DNA of 64,000 bases from Actinoplanes couchii (GCF_016862075.1 NZ_BOMG01000019.1:1-64000), one strand, 5' to 3'; positions 49,396-59,030 are shown, counted from the first letter of the stretch. Notes: a model not told the origin generated them from the sequence alone. Numbers and translations: made by a program.

Positions 49396-50033
49396 GCCGC
49401 GATCGCGGCCAGCAGGAGTCCGTCGTGCACACTCCACCGACCGCCGGGCAGCACCGGGTCACCCGGCTGCCCGGCGACCGGCACCGCGGTGAAACCACCC
49501 TCCGGATCCAGGGTCACCACCACGTCCCGGAAGCCGAGCCAGCGACCGGTGAGCGGGAACCACGCCTTGTAGAAGGCCTCCTTCACACCGAACAGGACCT
49601 TCTCCCAGGGCACCTCCGCCCGTACGACGGACAACCGCGCCAGATCCTCCCGCTCCTGACCGGAACTGATCAGACCGAGCACCCCGTTCGGGAGCGGGCC
49701 GGCCGGCTCCGCGTCGATACCCAGCGACGCGGCCACCGACGTCGGCGCCACCACCGCGGCCCGGAAACCCCGGCAATGGGTCAGGCTGCCCGCCACGCCC
49801 TCGGGCCAGACCGGCGCACCGCCCGGCCCCCGCACGATCGGCATCGGCGGGTGCCCCAGTTCGGCCAGGGCTTGCCGGGCGCACCTCCGGACGGTGGCGA
49901 ACTCGCTCCGCCGGGCCGGCGTGGCACCCACGATCAGCTCCTGCTCGGCGGGGAAGAGCGGGGCCGGCGCGTCGTCGTCGAAGGCGACGGCGCACCGGAT
50001 CCCGGGCGGGAGCAGATCCTCCAGGAGGGTCAC
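49353..50033 (-). CDS. 4'-phosphopantetheinyl transferase (EntD/Sfp superfamily)
   Basis: A 226-residue PPTase of the EntD-like group. Motifs: VRRCARQAL near the N-terminus, GVAGSLTHCRGFRAAVVA, the metal-binding SLGIDAEPAGPLPNGV and the catalytic FGVKEAFYKAWFPLTGRWLGFRDV. It converts apo carrier proteins to holo form and should activate the cluster ACP and PCP. The GTG at 50033 overlaps the DUF1772 stop (GTGA), so the two genes are coupled on the minus strand, opposite to the core operon. Confidence 0.9.
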   Translation of the reverse strand: MTLLEDLLPPGIRCAVAFDDDAPAPLFPAEQELIVGATPARRSEFATVRRCARQALAELGHPPMPIVRGPGGAPVWPEGVAGSLTHCRGFRAAVVAPTSVAASLGIDAEPAGPLPNGVLGLISSGQEREDLARLSVVRAEVPWEKVLFGVKEAFYKAWFPLTGRWLGFRDVVVTLDPEGGFTAVPVAGQPGDPVLPGGRWSVHDGLLLAAIAAQPREEAADALPCR

Positions 50034-50515
50034 AGCTGTCCGTGCTGGATCAGCGCCCAGACCACCGCGACGAACGCGCCGGTGTTGGTCAGGGTGCGCA
50101 GGTGGTGGGCCCGCACCCAGGGGCCGAAGAACGCGTCCCGCACCCGCTTCGGGTCGGTCACGCCCCGGGCCGGCCCGGCCGCGGCCAGCCGGTTGTTCAG
50201 CGGGATGTTCACCCCGAAGGTGATCACCAGGGTCGCGACGTACAGCAGCAGCCCGATCGCCAGCGGGATCCACACCGACGGGTGGCCGGCCGAGAACTGC
50301 TGGAACGTGGCCACCCCGGTGGCGATCAGCGAGCCGACGAACAGCAGGCCGAACACCGGGTTCTGGATGGACACGTTGATCCGCTGCATGACGTCGATGA
50401 CCGTCTTGTCGTCGGTCCCGCGCAGCGCCGGCATGACGGAGCCCGCGAACCCGTAGAACAGGCCGGCCATCAACCCGAGCGAGACGGCGGCGATGAACAG
50501 GATCGTGGTCGTCAT
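50030..50515 (-). CDS. DUF1772 (anthrone oxygenase-like) membrane protein, copy 3
   Basis: A 161-residue four-helix membrane protein with GLMAGLFYGFAGSVMPAL, INVSIQNPVFG and IPLNNRL. I use the ATG at 50515, the start of the hydrophobic domain; a longer version beginning further upstream is possible. It is divergent from an AraC regulator and coupled to the PPTase. The palindromic 11-mer CTTTCGGAAAG (minus-strand reading) lies 13 bp upstream, as at copy 2. Confidence 0.78.
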   Translation of the reverse strand: MTTTILFIAAVSLGLMAGLFYGFAGSVMPALRGTDDKTVIDVMQRINVSIQNPVFGLLFVGSLIATGVATFQQFSAGHPSVWIPLAIGLLLYVATLVITFGVNIPLNNRLAAAGPARGVTDPKRVRDAFFGPWVRAHHLRTLTNTGAFVAVVWALIQHGQL

Positions 50516-50527
50516 GTGCCGGGACAC

Positions 50528-50538
50528 CTTTCCGAAAG
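50528..50538. promoter_or_regulatory. Palindrome CTTTCGGAAAG (minus strand) before DUF1772 copy 3
   Basis: On the minus strand ACTTTCGGAAAGG, identical over 13 bases to the site before copy 2, although here further from the start codon. It is located in the gap to the divergent AraC gene. Confidence 0.45.
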
Positions 50539-50651
50539 TCATCTGGTCGGATCCATTCAATCGGATCCGGGCTGGACTCAACATGGTCAAGAGGCTCTCC
50601 GACATGTTTCATCGTCTAGCTGCCGGCACCTGTAGCCGATACGCTGCCACT

Positions 50652-51710
50652 ATGGACACCCTGACCGGCCTGCTGGACGAACCGCGTGCCCGGGGTGCCT
50701 TCCTGCTCCGGTCCGTCCTCGACCCGCCGTGGTGCCTGAGCATCCGGGACGAGGCGCCCCTCTCCCTGGTCACACCGGTCCGCGGCACCGCCTGGATCAC
50801 CCCGCGCGACGGCGGCCCGGTGCGCATCGACCCCGGCGACGTCGCCGTCATCCGCGGCCCCGACCACTACACCGTCGCCGACGACCCCGGCACCCCGGTG
50901 CAGATCGTCATCCACCCCGGCCAGCGGTGCACCACCATCGACGGCGCCGACCAGAGCGAGGTGATGGACCTCGGCGTCCGCACCTGGGGCGACAGCCTGG
51001 ACAGCCGGACCGTCATGATCAGCGGCACCTACCAGCTGCACAGCGAGATCAGCACCCGGCTGCTGCGTGCCCTGCCCACCCTGCTGGTGCGCCCCGCCGC
51101 CGACGGCGACGACACCCTGGTCACCCTGCTCGGTCAGGAGATGAGCCGCACCGGCCCGGCCCAGGAGCTCGTCCTCGACCGGATCCTCGACCTGCTGCTC
51201 ATCTCGGTCCTGCGCAGCTGGCTCGCCTCCTCCGACACCAGCGTGCCCGGCTGGCACCACGCCCAGAGCGACCAGGTCGTCGGCCCCGCCCTGCGGATGC
51301 TGCACGAGGAGCCCGCCCACCAGTGGACGGTGGCGTCCCTGGCCACCCGGGCCGGCGTGTCCCGGGCCTCGCTGGCCCGCCGGTTCACCGACCTGGTCGG
51401 CGAGCCCCCGATGACCTACCTGACCCGGTGGCGTCTCACCCTCGCCGCCGACATGCTGCGCCGCGGCGACGCGACCATCGGCACGGTGGCCCGGCACGTG
51501 GGGTACGGGAGCGCGTTCGCGCTGAGTGCCGCCTTCAAACGGGAACGCGGGGTGAGCCCGCAGGAGTACCGGCGGCTCGCCGACGGGCACCCCCGCCGCC
51601 CGCAGGAGAGCCCGTTCGCACCTCTGCAGCCGGACGGGCAGCCCCGGGTGGTCTGGCTCGGCGCGCCGGCGGCGCCGTCGGTCCCCGCCGCCCCGGTCCC
51701 GGTCGCCTGA
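50652..51710 (+). CDS. AraC family transcriptional regulator with cupin sensor
   Basis: A 352-residue regulator. Residues 1-190 form an AraC-binding-type-2 cupin (APLSLVTPVRGTAWITPRDGGPVRIDPGDVAVIRGPDHYTV). Residues 225-330 hold two HTH motifs (WTVASLATRAGVSRASLARRFTDLVGEPPMTYLTRWRL and ATIGTVARHVGYGSAFALSAAFKRERGVSPQEYRR). It is divergent from DUF1772 copy 3 with about 135 bp between the starts, so it probably controls that operon. The sensor suggests response to a small organic molecule, perhaps a pathway intermediate. Confidence 0.88.
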   Translation: MDTLTGLLDEPRARGAFLLRSVLDPPWCLSIRDEAPLSLVTPVRGTAWITPRDGGPVRIDPGDVAVIRGPDHYTVADDPGTPVQIVIHPGQRCTTIDGADQSEVMDLGVRTWGDSLDSRTVMISGTYQLHSEISTRLLRALPTLLVRPAADGDDTLVTLLGQEMSRTGPAQELVLDRILDLLLISVLRSWLASSDTSVPGWHHAQSDQVVGPALRMLHEEPAHQWTVASLATRAGVSRASLARRFTDLVGEPPMTYLTRWRLTLAADMLRRGDATIGTVARHVGYGSAFALSAAFKRERGVSPQEYRRLADGHPRRPQESPFAPLQPDGQPRVVWLGAPAAPSVPAAPVPVA

Positions 51711-51812
51711 CCACCCGTCCGCGCGGGCGGCAGTGGTGAGGGTCGATCTCGATTCGTTCTGGTCGGGTTGGGTATGGGATCTCTGACCGTTTCGCCGGAC
51801 AGAGGAGATCAG

Positions 51813-52196
51813 ATGAGCGCCGTCGCCAACCCGGCCACCGTCGCGGAGTGCCTGCGGATGGGGGCCGGATTCTCGCAGGGGGACCGCAACTGGATCGAGG
51901 AGCTGCTCGGCACCCTGGACACCCGGCTCGCGTCGTTCCACGAGGACTCCACCGCACTGGAGATCTCGGTCAAGGACCGCACCGCGCCCGGCCAGAAGGT
52001 GACCCTGGAGGCGTTCCTCAGTGGCGGCGACAAGATCGTCACCACCTCGTCCCTGGAGGACCTGCACGCGGCCGTCATGGATTGCCGCGACGACCTGCGG
52101 CGCCGGCTGAACGACGCCAAGACCCGGCAGGAGCCCCGCCACAACCGGCACCTGCGTGACGTGCCGCAGCCGGACCCGGCCGACCTGACCATCTGA
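51813..52196 (+). CDS. Ribosome hibernation factor (HPF/S30AE)-like small protein
   Basis: A 127-residue protein. The pattern IEELLGTLDTRLASFHEDSTALEISVKDRTAPGQKVTLEAFLSGGDKIVTTSSLEDLHAAVMDCRDDLRRRLNDAK matches the beta-alpha-beta-beta-beta-alpha layout of HPF/YfiA proteins, which bind the ribosomal decoding region in stationary phase. The charged tail RQEPRHNRHLRDV is basic. GAGGAG lies ahead of the ATG. The dimerisation domain of long HPF is absent. The match is by pattern only, so it is moderately supported. Confidence 0.55.
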   Translation: MSAVANPATVAECLRMGAGFSQGDRNWIEELLGTLDTRLASFHEDSTALEISVKDRTAPGQKVTLEAFLSGGDKIVTTSSLEDLHAAVMDCRDDLRRRLNDAKTRQEPRHNRHLRDVPQPDPADLTI

Positions 52197-52249
52197 GCCG
52201 ACCACCGGCGGGGCCCCGGGGTAGGGCCGGGGTTCCGCCGGGTGGCCGT

Positions 52250-52805
<556 letters not shown>

Positions 52806-52813
<8 letters not shown>

Positions 52814-53447
52814 CCGCGCTCCCTGGTTTGCGCACCAGCAGCTGCAGGGCCTCCGCGCTGTTCCGGTTCATGGTCGCCACCGTGACCCGGCGCTCCGTCA
52901 CCACCGCGTACCCGGGAAAGAGCCCTCGCAGGTGCTCCGCCGCATGATGGCGGCACACCGCGCCGTCCCCGGTGGTGAACACCCCGTACGGGGAGCCGCC
53001 GGCGTACCGCCGCAGGTTGCGCTCGTCGGACTGCAGCAGCAGGTCACTGAGGTGGACGAGCCCGCCGGGCGCCAGCACCCGGTCCAGTTCGGTCACCAGC
53101 GCCCGCTGGTCCCGGTCGGCCGGCACGCAGGTGAGCACGGCGAACAGCACGGCCACGTCGACGCTCCCGGAAGCCGCCGCCAGCCGTGGCGGGTCCGCCT
53201 GGACACGCAGATCGAGCCCGGGCCGGGCCGCTCGTCCCCGCTCGATCAGCGCGGCGGACACGTCCACCCCGGTGATCCGCCCGAACCCGGCGTCGGCGAG
53301 TTGCCCGGCGATCCGCCCGTACCCGCACCCGTAGTCGAGGATCCGCGAGTCCCGGCTGATCCCTTCCAGCCACGAGAGATCCATCGGGTGGGTGAACTCC
53401 TTGGCCGCGCCGATCGTGTTCCAGTAGTGCCGGGCAGGTTCTTCCAT
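52806..53447 (-). CDS. Class I SAM-dependent methyltransferase
   Basis: A 213-residue methyltransferase with motif I ILDYGCGYGRIAGQLADAGF, the acidic motif II ITGVDVSAALIERG, and VLAPGGLVHLSDLLL. Its N-terminus HYWNTIGAAKEFTHPMDLSWL is that of small-molecule or tRNA-type enzymes found widely in actinobacteria. The substrate is unknown. It is encoded upstream of, and overlapping, the Gly-Asp repeat gene on the minus strand; the start at 53447 excludes a shadow frame of the neighbouring dehydrogenase. Confidence 0.82.
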
Positions 53448-53522
53448 GCGGCAACACGGTAGTCCTGCCCGGCGACCGGCCGTGTCACCCACAATCCGAT
53501 GAACGATCGTTAGGCTGAGGTC

Positions 53523-54662
53523 ATGAGCGTTGACCGACTGCTTCCCACCCCTGAAGCACACGACCTGCTCGACCTGACCGCCGAGCTCGCCACCCGTGAG
53601 CTGGCCGGCAAGGTCGACGACTTCGAGGCGCGCGGCGAGTTCCCCCGTGAGGTGCTGCGGACCCTGGGCCGGGCCGGGCTGCTCGGGCTGCCCTATCCGG
53701 AGGCCGACGGCGGCGCCGCCCAGCCGTACGAGGTGTATGTCCAGGTCCTGGAGATCCTGGCGGGCACCTGGCTGGGCATCGCCGAGGCGGTCAGCGTGCA
53801 CACCCTGTCGTGTTTCCCGGTGGCCGGGTTCGGCACGCCGGAGCAGCGCAAGATGCTGCCCGACATGGTGGGCGGCGAGCTGCTGGGGGCCTACGCGCTC
53901 TCCGAACCGCAGGGCGGCAGCGACGCGGCGGGCCTGACCACCCGCGCGGTCGCCGACGGTGACGACTACGTGCTCAACGGGACGAAGGCGTGGATCACCC
54001 ACGGCGGACGAGCGGACTTCTACAACATCTTCTGCCGTACGGGTGGGGACGGCGCCCGGGGCATCTCGTGCGTGCTGGCCGACGCGTCGACGCCGGGCCT
54101 GCTGCCCCAGGCGCCGGAGCGGCTGATGGGCCTGCGGTCGTCGGCGCCGGCGCAGATCGTCCTCGAGGACGCCCGGGTGCCGAGAGATCGCCTGGTCGGG
54201 GTGGAGAACGAGGGTTTCGCCATCGCGATGAAGGCGCTCGACGCGGGCCGTCTCGGGATCGCCGCGTGCGCGGTGGGGCTGGCGCAGGCGGCTGTCGACT
54301 ACGCCACCGGGTACGCGAAGGAGCGTGAGCAGTTCGGCAAGCCGATCGCGTCGTTCCAGGGCCTCGGTTTCATGCTCGCCGACATGGCCACCCAGGTGTC
54401 CGCGGCCCGCGCGCTGCTGCTGAACGCGTCCCGGCTGAAGGACCACGGCCGTCCGTTCACGATCGAGGCGGCGAAGGCGAAACTGTTCGCCACCGACATG
54501 GCGATGCGGGTGACCACCGACGCGGTGCAGGTGCTCGGGGGGTACGGCTACTCCGCCGACCATCCGGTGGAGCGCTGGTTCCGGGAGGCGAAGGTGCTGC
54601 AGATCGTGGAGGGCACGAACCAGATCCAGCGGCTGGTGATCGCCCGGTCGATGACGAAGTGA
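53523..54662 (+). CDS. Acyl-CoA dehydrogenase
   Basis: A 379-residue FAD enzyme with the complete signatures of short/medium-chain acyl-CoA dehydrogenases: GAYALSEPQGGSDAAGLTT, GLRSSAPAQIVLEDARVP, EREQFGKPIASFQGLGFMLADMATQ, and GGYGYSADHPVERWFREAKVLQIVEGTNQIQ, where VEGT supplies the catalytic Glu. It acts in beta-oxidation or amino-acid catabolism. It is followed by a Lrp-type regulator and a kinase-like gene on the same strand with small gaps. It is unlike the cluster dehydrogenase at 44.6 kb, which lacks the Glu at this position. Confidence 0.92.
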   Translation: MSVDRLLPTPEAHDLLDLTAELATRELAGKVDDFEARGEFPREVLRTLGRAGLLGLPYPEADGGAAQPYEVYVQVLEILAGTWLGIAEAVSVHTLSCFPVAGFGTPEQRKMLPDMVGGELLGAYALSEPQGGSDAAGLTTRAVADGDDYVLNGTKAWITHGGRADFYNIFCRTGGDGARGISCVLADASTPGLLPQAPERLMGLRSSAPAQIVLEDARVPRDRLVGVENEGFAIAMKALDAGRLGIAACAVGLAQAAVDYATGYAKEREQFGKPIASFQGLGFMLADMATQVSAARALLLNASRLKDHGRPFTIEAAKAKLFATDMAMRVTTDAVQVLGGYGYSADHPVERWFREAKVLQIVEGTNQIQRLVIARSMTK

Positions 54663-54695
54663 GGTGCGGCGGCCCGGGTGCAGTAATCTGGCGCG

Positions 54696-55151
54696 GTGGA
54701 AGAGATCGACCAGGCTGTCGTGTCGGCCCTGACCGCGGACGGCCGGTTGTCGTACACCGACTTGGCCGAGCGGGTGGGCCTGAGCGTCTCCGCGGTGCAT
54801 CAGCGTGTCCGGCGGCTGGAGCAGCGCGGGGTGATCAACGGCTACACGGCCCGGGTGTCGTACGAGGCGCTGGATCTGCCGTTGACGGCGTTCGTGGCGA
54901 TCCGCCCGTTCGATCCGTCGCAGCCGGACGACGCGCCCGAGCGGCTCGCCCACCTGTCCGAGATCGACTCGTGCTATTCGGTGGCCGGTGAGGACTTCTA
55001 CCTGCTCCTGGTGCGGGTGAAGTCCCCGGCCGACCTGGAGCGCCTGTTGCAGGACATCCGGACGGCGGCGAACGTGACGACCCGGACGACGGTGGTGCTG
55101 TCGACACCGTACGAGCACCGGCCGCCCAAGATCGTCACACCCGCCGAGTAG
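54696..55151 (+). CDS. Lrp/AsnC family transcriptional regulator
   Basis: A 151-residue regulator: N-terminal HTH (EIDQAVVSALTADGRLSYTDLAERVGLSVSAVHQRVRRLEQRGVI) and a C-terminal RAM ligand-binding domain (YSVAGEDFYLLLVRVKSPADLERLL). Such proteins sense amino acids or their derivatives. It lies 33 bp after the acyl-CoA dehydrogenase gene and probably controls it. GTG at 54696. Confidence 0.92.
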   Translation: MEEIDQAVVSALTADGRLSYTDLAERVGLSVSAVHQRVRRLEQRGVINGYTARVSYEALDLPLTAFVAIRPFDPSQPDDAPERLAHLSEIDSCYSVAGEDFYLLLVRVKSPADLERLLQDIRTAANVTTRTTVVLSTPYEHRPPKIVTPAE

Positions 55152-55156
55152 CGCCG

Positions 55157-56146
55157 GTGGAGAGCATCACCAAGAACCGGCAGTCGCCGGCGGCGCTGCA
55201 GGCGATGATCGAGCGCGCCTACGGCCCGGCGGAGGTGCCGTCCGGCGACGGCTGGTTCACCGAGATGGGTGACGGCTGGTTCAGCGTGGTCTACCTGATC
55301 ACGCTGCGGTCCGGCACCCGGGTGGTCCTCAAGGTCGCGCCACCGGCCGGTGTCGAGGTGATGACCTACGAGATCGGCGCGATGGCCACCGAGCTGGAGG
55401 CGTTGCGCCTGCTCCGGGGGCATGTCCCGGTGCCCGCGGTGCACTTCGCGGACCGCAGTCACGACCTGTGCGACGCCGACTGGTTCTTCATGGACTTCGT
55501 CGACGCGCCGCATTTCGGCACCGTCCGCGGCACGCTCTCCGCCGCCGAGCAGGACACCGTCGGTGCGGCGATCGGCGCGCTCAACCGCCGGATCAACGGC
55601 ATCCGCGGTCCGGCGTTCGGCCCGCTGTCCGGCCCCGGCGACCCGACGTGGCGGGCGGCGTTCACCCGGATGATCGGCGCCGTCCTGGACGACGGCGAGC
55701 GCCGGTCGGTGCCGCTCGGCATCGGTTACGACGAGGTCCGGGCGCTGATCGCCGCGCACGCCGGCAGCCTCGACGAGGTCACCGAGCCCTGCCTGGTCGA
55801 GTGGGACCTGTGGTCCACGAACGTGCTGGTCCGGGACGGTGCCGTGGTGGCGATCATCGATCATGAGCGGGCGTTCTTCGGTGACCCGCTGATGGAGGCC
55901 GGGTTCACGGCGACCGATCTCCCGGCGTACGGCGAATCGTCCGCCTTCGTGCGTGGTTACGGCCGGTCCCCGGTCACGCCCGCCGAACGCACCCGCCGCC
56001 GCCTCTACACCCTGCACCTGACTCTGATCATGACGATCGAGCCGACGTTCCGGCAGTTCGACGACCCCGAGTCGTACGCCTGGGCCCGCGCCCGCCTGCA
56101 CGAGGCGCTGGCCCTGCTCACCGCCCCAGCCCCTGCCGAATGGTGA
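55157..56146 (+). CDS. Aminoglycoside phosphotransferase (APH)/choline-kinase-like protein
   Basis: A 329-residue APH-fold kinase. The nucleotide-binding strand VVLKVAPP provides the lysine. The catalytic loop is CLVEWDLWSTNVLVRDG with the Asp-x-x-x-x-Asn arrangement, followed by VAIIDHERAFFGDPL (DHE in place of DxD). Most such proteins in actinomycetes are small-molecule kinases of unknown substrate rather than resistance enzymes. GTG at 55157 is 5 bp after the Lrp stop, so it is in the same operon. The 3' end overlaps the convergent dioxygenase gene by 29 bp. Confidence 0.82.
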   Translation: MESITKNRQSPAALQAMIERAYGPAEVPSGDGWFTEMGDGWFSVVYLITLRSGTRVVLKVAPPAGVEVMTYEIGAMATELEALRLLRGHVPVPAVHFADRSHDLCDADWFFMDFVDAPHFGTVRGTLSAAEQDTVGAAIGALNRRINGIRGPAFGPLSGPGDPTWRAAFTRMIGAVLDDGERRSVPLGIGYDEVRALIAAHAGSLDEVTEPCLVEWDLWSTNVLVRDGAVVAIIDHERAFFGDPLMEAGFTATDLPAYGESSAFVRGYGRSPVTPAERTRRRLYTLHLTLIMTIEPTFRQFDDPESYAWARARLHEALALLTAPAPAEW

Positions 56147-56891
56147 TCTCCACCGGCGAATGGTCGCCGTCGGCCCGGTCCAGATCGTACGGCGCGTCCG
56201 GCATCAGCGGCGGCTGAGCCAGGAACCGCGGCCGCGTGCCGTGATGCGGTTGCGCCGCGTGCACCAGGAACGGATGGCACAGGAAGACGTCGCCCGGCGA
56301 CCCGGTGGCCAGCACGGTCGGCCGATGCCGGGACGCCGCTTCCAGTTCGGGGGCGAGGGTGAGCATGCTCGCCCCGTCGTCGCCGTGCTTCTCCAGCACC
56401 TTCGGCACGTCGAGGTGGGAGCCGGCCCGGATCCGGGTCGGGGCGTCCGCCTCCCCGACCTCGCTGAACAGGTACAGCATCAGCAGTGCCCGTCCTCGGG
56501 ACCGCAGGTTGGTGAAGTGCCAGCTCCCGTTCTCGCCCTCCGGCAGGTAACCGCCCTCGATGTGCCAGCCCGCGTCGTCCGGTTCCTCCTCGTGCGGGAA
56601 CCGCAGCGGGAACGAGCCCAGCGAGTAGCGCGGTAGCCACCGCCCGGGCCCGGCGAGCAGATCGTAGGCGTGGTGCAGGTACGGTGAGTTGGGCGCGGCG
56701 GCGAACGGCCCCTGCGTCATCTCGCCCACCCAGTGCACCGGTTTTGTCCAGGTCGCCGGATCGTCGCGGTCGCAGCCGGTCTCCCGCCACAGCAGCCGCG
56801 CACAGTGCTCGGCCACGAGGGGGGCGACGGCGCCCTCCAGTTTCACGAACCCGTCCCGCAGGAACCGCGACGTCAGCGTGGTGTCATCCAT
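56118..56891 (-). CDS. Phytanoyl-CoA dioxygenase family protein
   Basis: A 257-residue Fe(II)/2-oxoglutarate-type oxygenase. The first metal motif reads GWHIEGGYLP (His-x-Glu where His-x-Asp is usual), the distal His is in FLCHPFLVHAAQ, and the nearby Arg in GTRPRFLAQPP is placed for 2-oxoglutarate. Family members hydroxylate lipids, ectoine or small molecules. The start at 56891 is chosen because the frame above it is not conserved-looking. It is convergent with the kinase gene and divergent from the AraC/GyrI-type regulator. Confidence 0.78.
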   Translation of the reverse strand: MDDTTLTSRFLRDGFVKLEGAVAPLVAEHCARLLWRETGCDRDDPATWTKPVHWVGEMTQGPFAAAPNSPYLHHAYDLLAGPGRWLPRYSLGSFPLRFPHEEEPDDAGWHIEGGYLPEGENGSWHFTNLRSRGRALLMLYLFSEVGEADAPTRIRAGSHLDVPKVLEKHGDDGASMLTLAPELEAASRHRPTVLATGSPGDVFLCHPFLVHAAQPHHGTRPRFLAQPPLMPDAPYDLDRADGDHSPVEITIRQGLGR

Positions 56892-56988
56892 GCCCGTCAG
56901 CATCGCCGGCACCGGCCGCGGTCGCCCGACATCTTCCGCGCCGTTGCGATCAGGCCCCGCCGGCACCGGGCCTGCTAGGAAGGACCGT

Positions 56989-57831
56989 GTGATCTCGGAG
57001 CTCAACCGCCTGGTCGACCTCGTCGAAGCGAACCTGACCGGCGACCTCGACGTCAAGGACGTGGCCCGGCGGCTCGGCACCACCGAGTACCACCTGCGGC
57101 GGATGTTCTCGTCGCTGGCCGGGATGCCGCTGTCGGAGTACGTGCGCCGCCGCCGGATGACGGTCGCCGCCGCCGACGTCGTCCGGGGTGAGCCGGACCT
57201 GCTGACCGTCGCGATCCGGTACGGCTACGGCTCGGCCGAGGCGTTCGGGCGGGCGTTCCGGGCGGTCCACGGCGCCGGGCCGGGTGAGGTGCGCCGCGCC
57301 GGCGGCCCGCTGCGCTCACAACCGCAGCTCCGGTTCCGGCTGACCGTCGAGGGCAGCGAGCGGATGGACGCCCGCATCGTCGACCGCCCCGCCTTCCGGC
57401 TGGTGGGTCACGCCGCCCGGGTGCCGCTGATCCACCACGGCGTCAACGAGCACATCCGGCAGCACCTCCGATCGTTGCCGCCGACCGCACGCCCCCGCCT
57501 GCTGGCCCTCGGCGACACCGACCCGGCCGGCCTGCTCGGCGTCAGCGACGACCTGGACCCCGACCGGGCCGAAGGCACCGAACTGACCTATCTGTACGGC
57601 GTCGCGATGTCGCCGGGCACCCCGGTACCGTCCGGCCTGGACGTCATCGAGGTCCCGGCCGGCCGCTGGGTGGTCTTCCGGGCCGAGGGCCCGCAACCGG
57701 AGACCCTGCAGCGGATCTGGGCCGCCACCGCCACCGAGTGGTTCCCGTCCAACCCGTGGCGCCTGCGGGCCGCCCCGGAGATCGTCGCGACCGGCGAACT
57801 CTGGCTCCCGGTGGAGCCGGCAGGCTACTGA
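56989..57831 (+). CDS. AraC family regulator with GyrI-like effector domain
   Basis: A 280-residue regulator in Rob/SoxS layout: N-terminal double HTH (LVDLVEANLTGDLDVKDVARRLGTTEYHLRRMFSSLAGMPLSEYVRRRRM) and a C-terminal GyrI-like domain (MDARIVDRPAFRLVGHAARVPL...VIEVPAGRWVVF). Rob-type proteins bind hydrophobic or amphipathic ligands. GTG at 56989 with AGGAAGG upstream. It is divergent from the phytanoyl-type oxygenase by about 100 bp and could control it. The 3' end overlaps the aminotransferase gene by 7 bp, tail to tail. Confidence 0.88.
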   Translation: MISELNRLVDLVEANLTGDLDVKDVARRLGTTEYHLRRMFSSLAGMPLSEYVRRRRMTVAAADVVRGEPDLLTVAIRYGYGSAEAFGRAFRAVHGAGPGEVRRAGGPLRSQPQLRFRLTVEGSERMDARIVDRPAFRLVGHAARVPLIHHGVNEHIRQHLRSLPPTARPRLLALGDTDPAGLLGVSDDLDPDRAEGTELTYLYGVAMSPGTPVPSGLDVIEVPAGRWVVFRAEGPQPETLQRIWAATATEWFPSNPWRLRAAPEIVATGELWLPVEPAGY

Positions 57832-59030
57832 CGGTAACCGGAGAGGAAGTCGGCGAAACGGTTGATCGCCTCGTCCAGGACGTCCACCGGAGCCAGGAAG
57901 ACGAACCGTACGTGATCAGGGGTGTCGATGTTGAATCCGCTCCCGTGTGACAGGAGCAGGTGCTTCGCCTCCAGCAGGTCGATGATCAGGCGCTCGTCGT
58001 CCCGGATCTTGTGGACCTCGGGGTCGAGTTTGGCGAAGAGGTACAGCGCGCCCTCGGGCCGGAAACACTCCACCCCGGGAATGGCGGTCAGTGACTGCCA
58101 CGCGTGCTCCCGCTGGTCGTAGAGCCGGCCGCCGGGCCGCACCAGCGGCTCGATCGACTGGTAACCACCGAGCGCGGTCTGGATCGCGTGCTGCGCCGGC
58201 ACGTTGGGGCACAGGCGCATGTTGGCCAGCAGCTGGAGGCCCTCGAGGTAGTCGGTGTCCTGCGGCCCGAAGCCGGTCACCGCCAGCCAGCCGGACCGGA
58301 ACCCGGCGGCCCGGTGCGTCTTGGACAGCCCGCCCATGCTGATCATCGGCACGTCGGGGGCGATCGACGCGGCGGTGTGGTGGACCGCGTCGTCGTACAC
58401 GATCTTGTCGTAGATCTCGTCGGCGAAGACCAGCAGACCGTGCCGGCGGGCGATGTCCAGCATGCCCGCGAGGGTCGCGCGGGAGTAGACCGCGCCGGTC
58501 GGGTTGTTCGGGTTGATGATCACCATGGCGCGGGTGTTCGCGGTGATCCGGGACGCGAGATGCTCCAGATCGGGCTGCCACCCGTTGCTCTCGTCACACC
58601 GGTAGTGCACGGCCCGCCCACCGCACAGCGACACCGCGCCGGTCCACAACGGGTAGTCCGGCGACGGCACCAGCACCTCGTCACCGGTGTCCAGCAGCGC
58701 CTGCAATGACATCACGATCAGCTCGGAGACGCCGTTGCCGAGCATCACGTCCTCGGGCTGGACCGTGGTGGCGCCCTGCAGCTGGTACTTCTGCGCGACC
58801 GCGACCCGCGCCGAGTATATTCCCCGCGCGTCGCTGTAGCCCTGCGCGCTCTTCAGGTTGTGGACGACGTCGGCGACGATCGGATCGGGCGTGGCGAGGC
58901 CCCACGGCGCCGGGTTGCCGAGGTTCAGCTTGATGATCTGGTTGCCGGCGTCCTCCAGCTCGATCGCCCGGCGCAGGACCGGCCCGCGAATGTCGTAACG
59001 GACGGCCTTGAGCCGCTGCGCCTGCTTCAT
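57825..59030 (-). CDS. PLP-dependent aminotransferase class I/II (AlaA-like)
   Basis: A 401-residue fold-type I transaminase. The motifs INPNNPTGAVYSRATL, FADEIYDKIVYDD and the PLP lysine region SMGGLSKTHRAAGFRSGWLAVTG are intact. The C-terminal Arg is in DHVRFVFLAPVDVL. The N-terminus RYDIRGPVLRRAIELEDAGNQIIKLNLGNPAP is typical of the alanine/valine-pyruvate AlaA group. It probably makes alanine from pyruvate and glutamate. A GGAGGTCCC lies upstream of the ATG. Confidence 0.92.
   Translation of the reverse strand: MKQAQRLKAVRYDIRGPVLRRAIELEDAGNQIIKLNLGNPAPWGLATPDPIVADVVHNLKSAQGYSDARGIYSARVAVAQKYQLQGATTVQPEDVMLGNGVSELIVMSLQALLDTGDEVLVPSPDYPLWTGAVSLCGGRAVHYRCDESNGWQPDLEHLASRITANTRAMVIINPNNPTGAVYSRATLAGMLDIARRHGLLVFADEIYDKIVYDDAVHHTAASIAPDVPMISMGGLSKTHRAAGFRSGWLAVTGFGPQDTDYLEGLQLLANMRLCPNVPAQHAIQTALGGYQSIEPLVRPGGRLYDQREHAWQSLTAIPGVECFRPEGALYLFAKLDPEVHKIRDDERLIIDLLEAKHLLLSHGSGFNIDTPDHVRFVFLAPVDVLDEAINRFADFLSGYRQ

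Noticed and set aside
55157..56146. Aminoglycoside resistance gene
   Set aside because: Only the general APH fold is recognisable, the DxD position reads DHE, and the context is a dehydrogenase/Lrp operon, so a resistance function is not supported.
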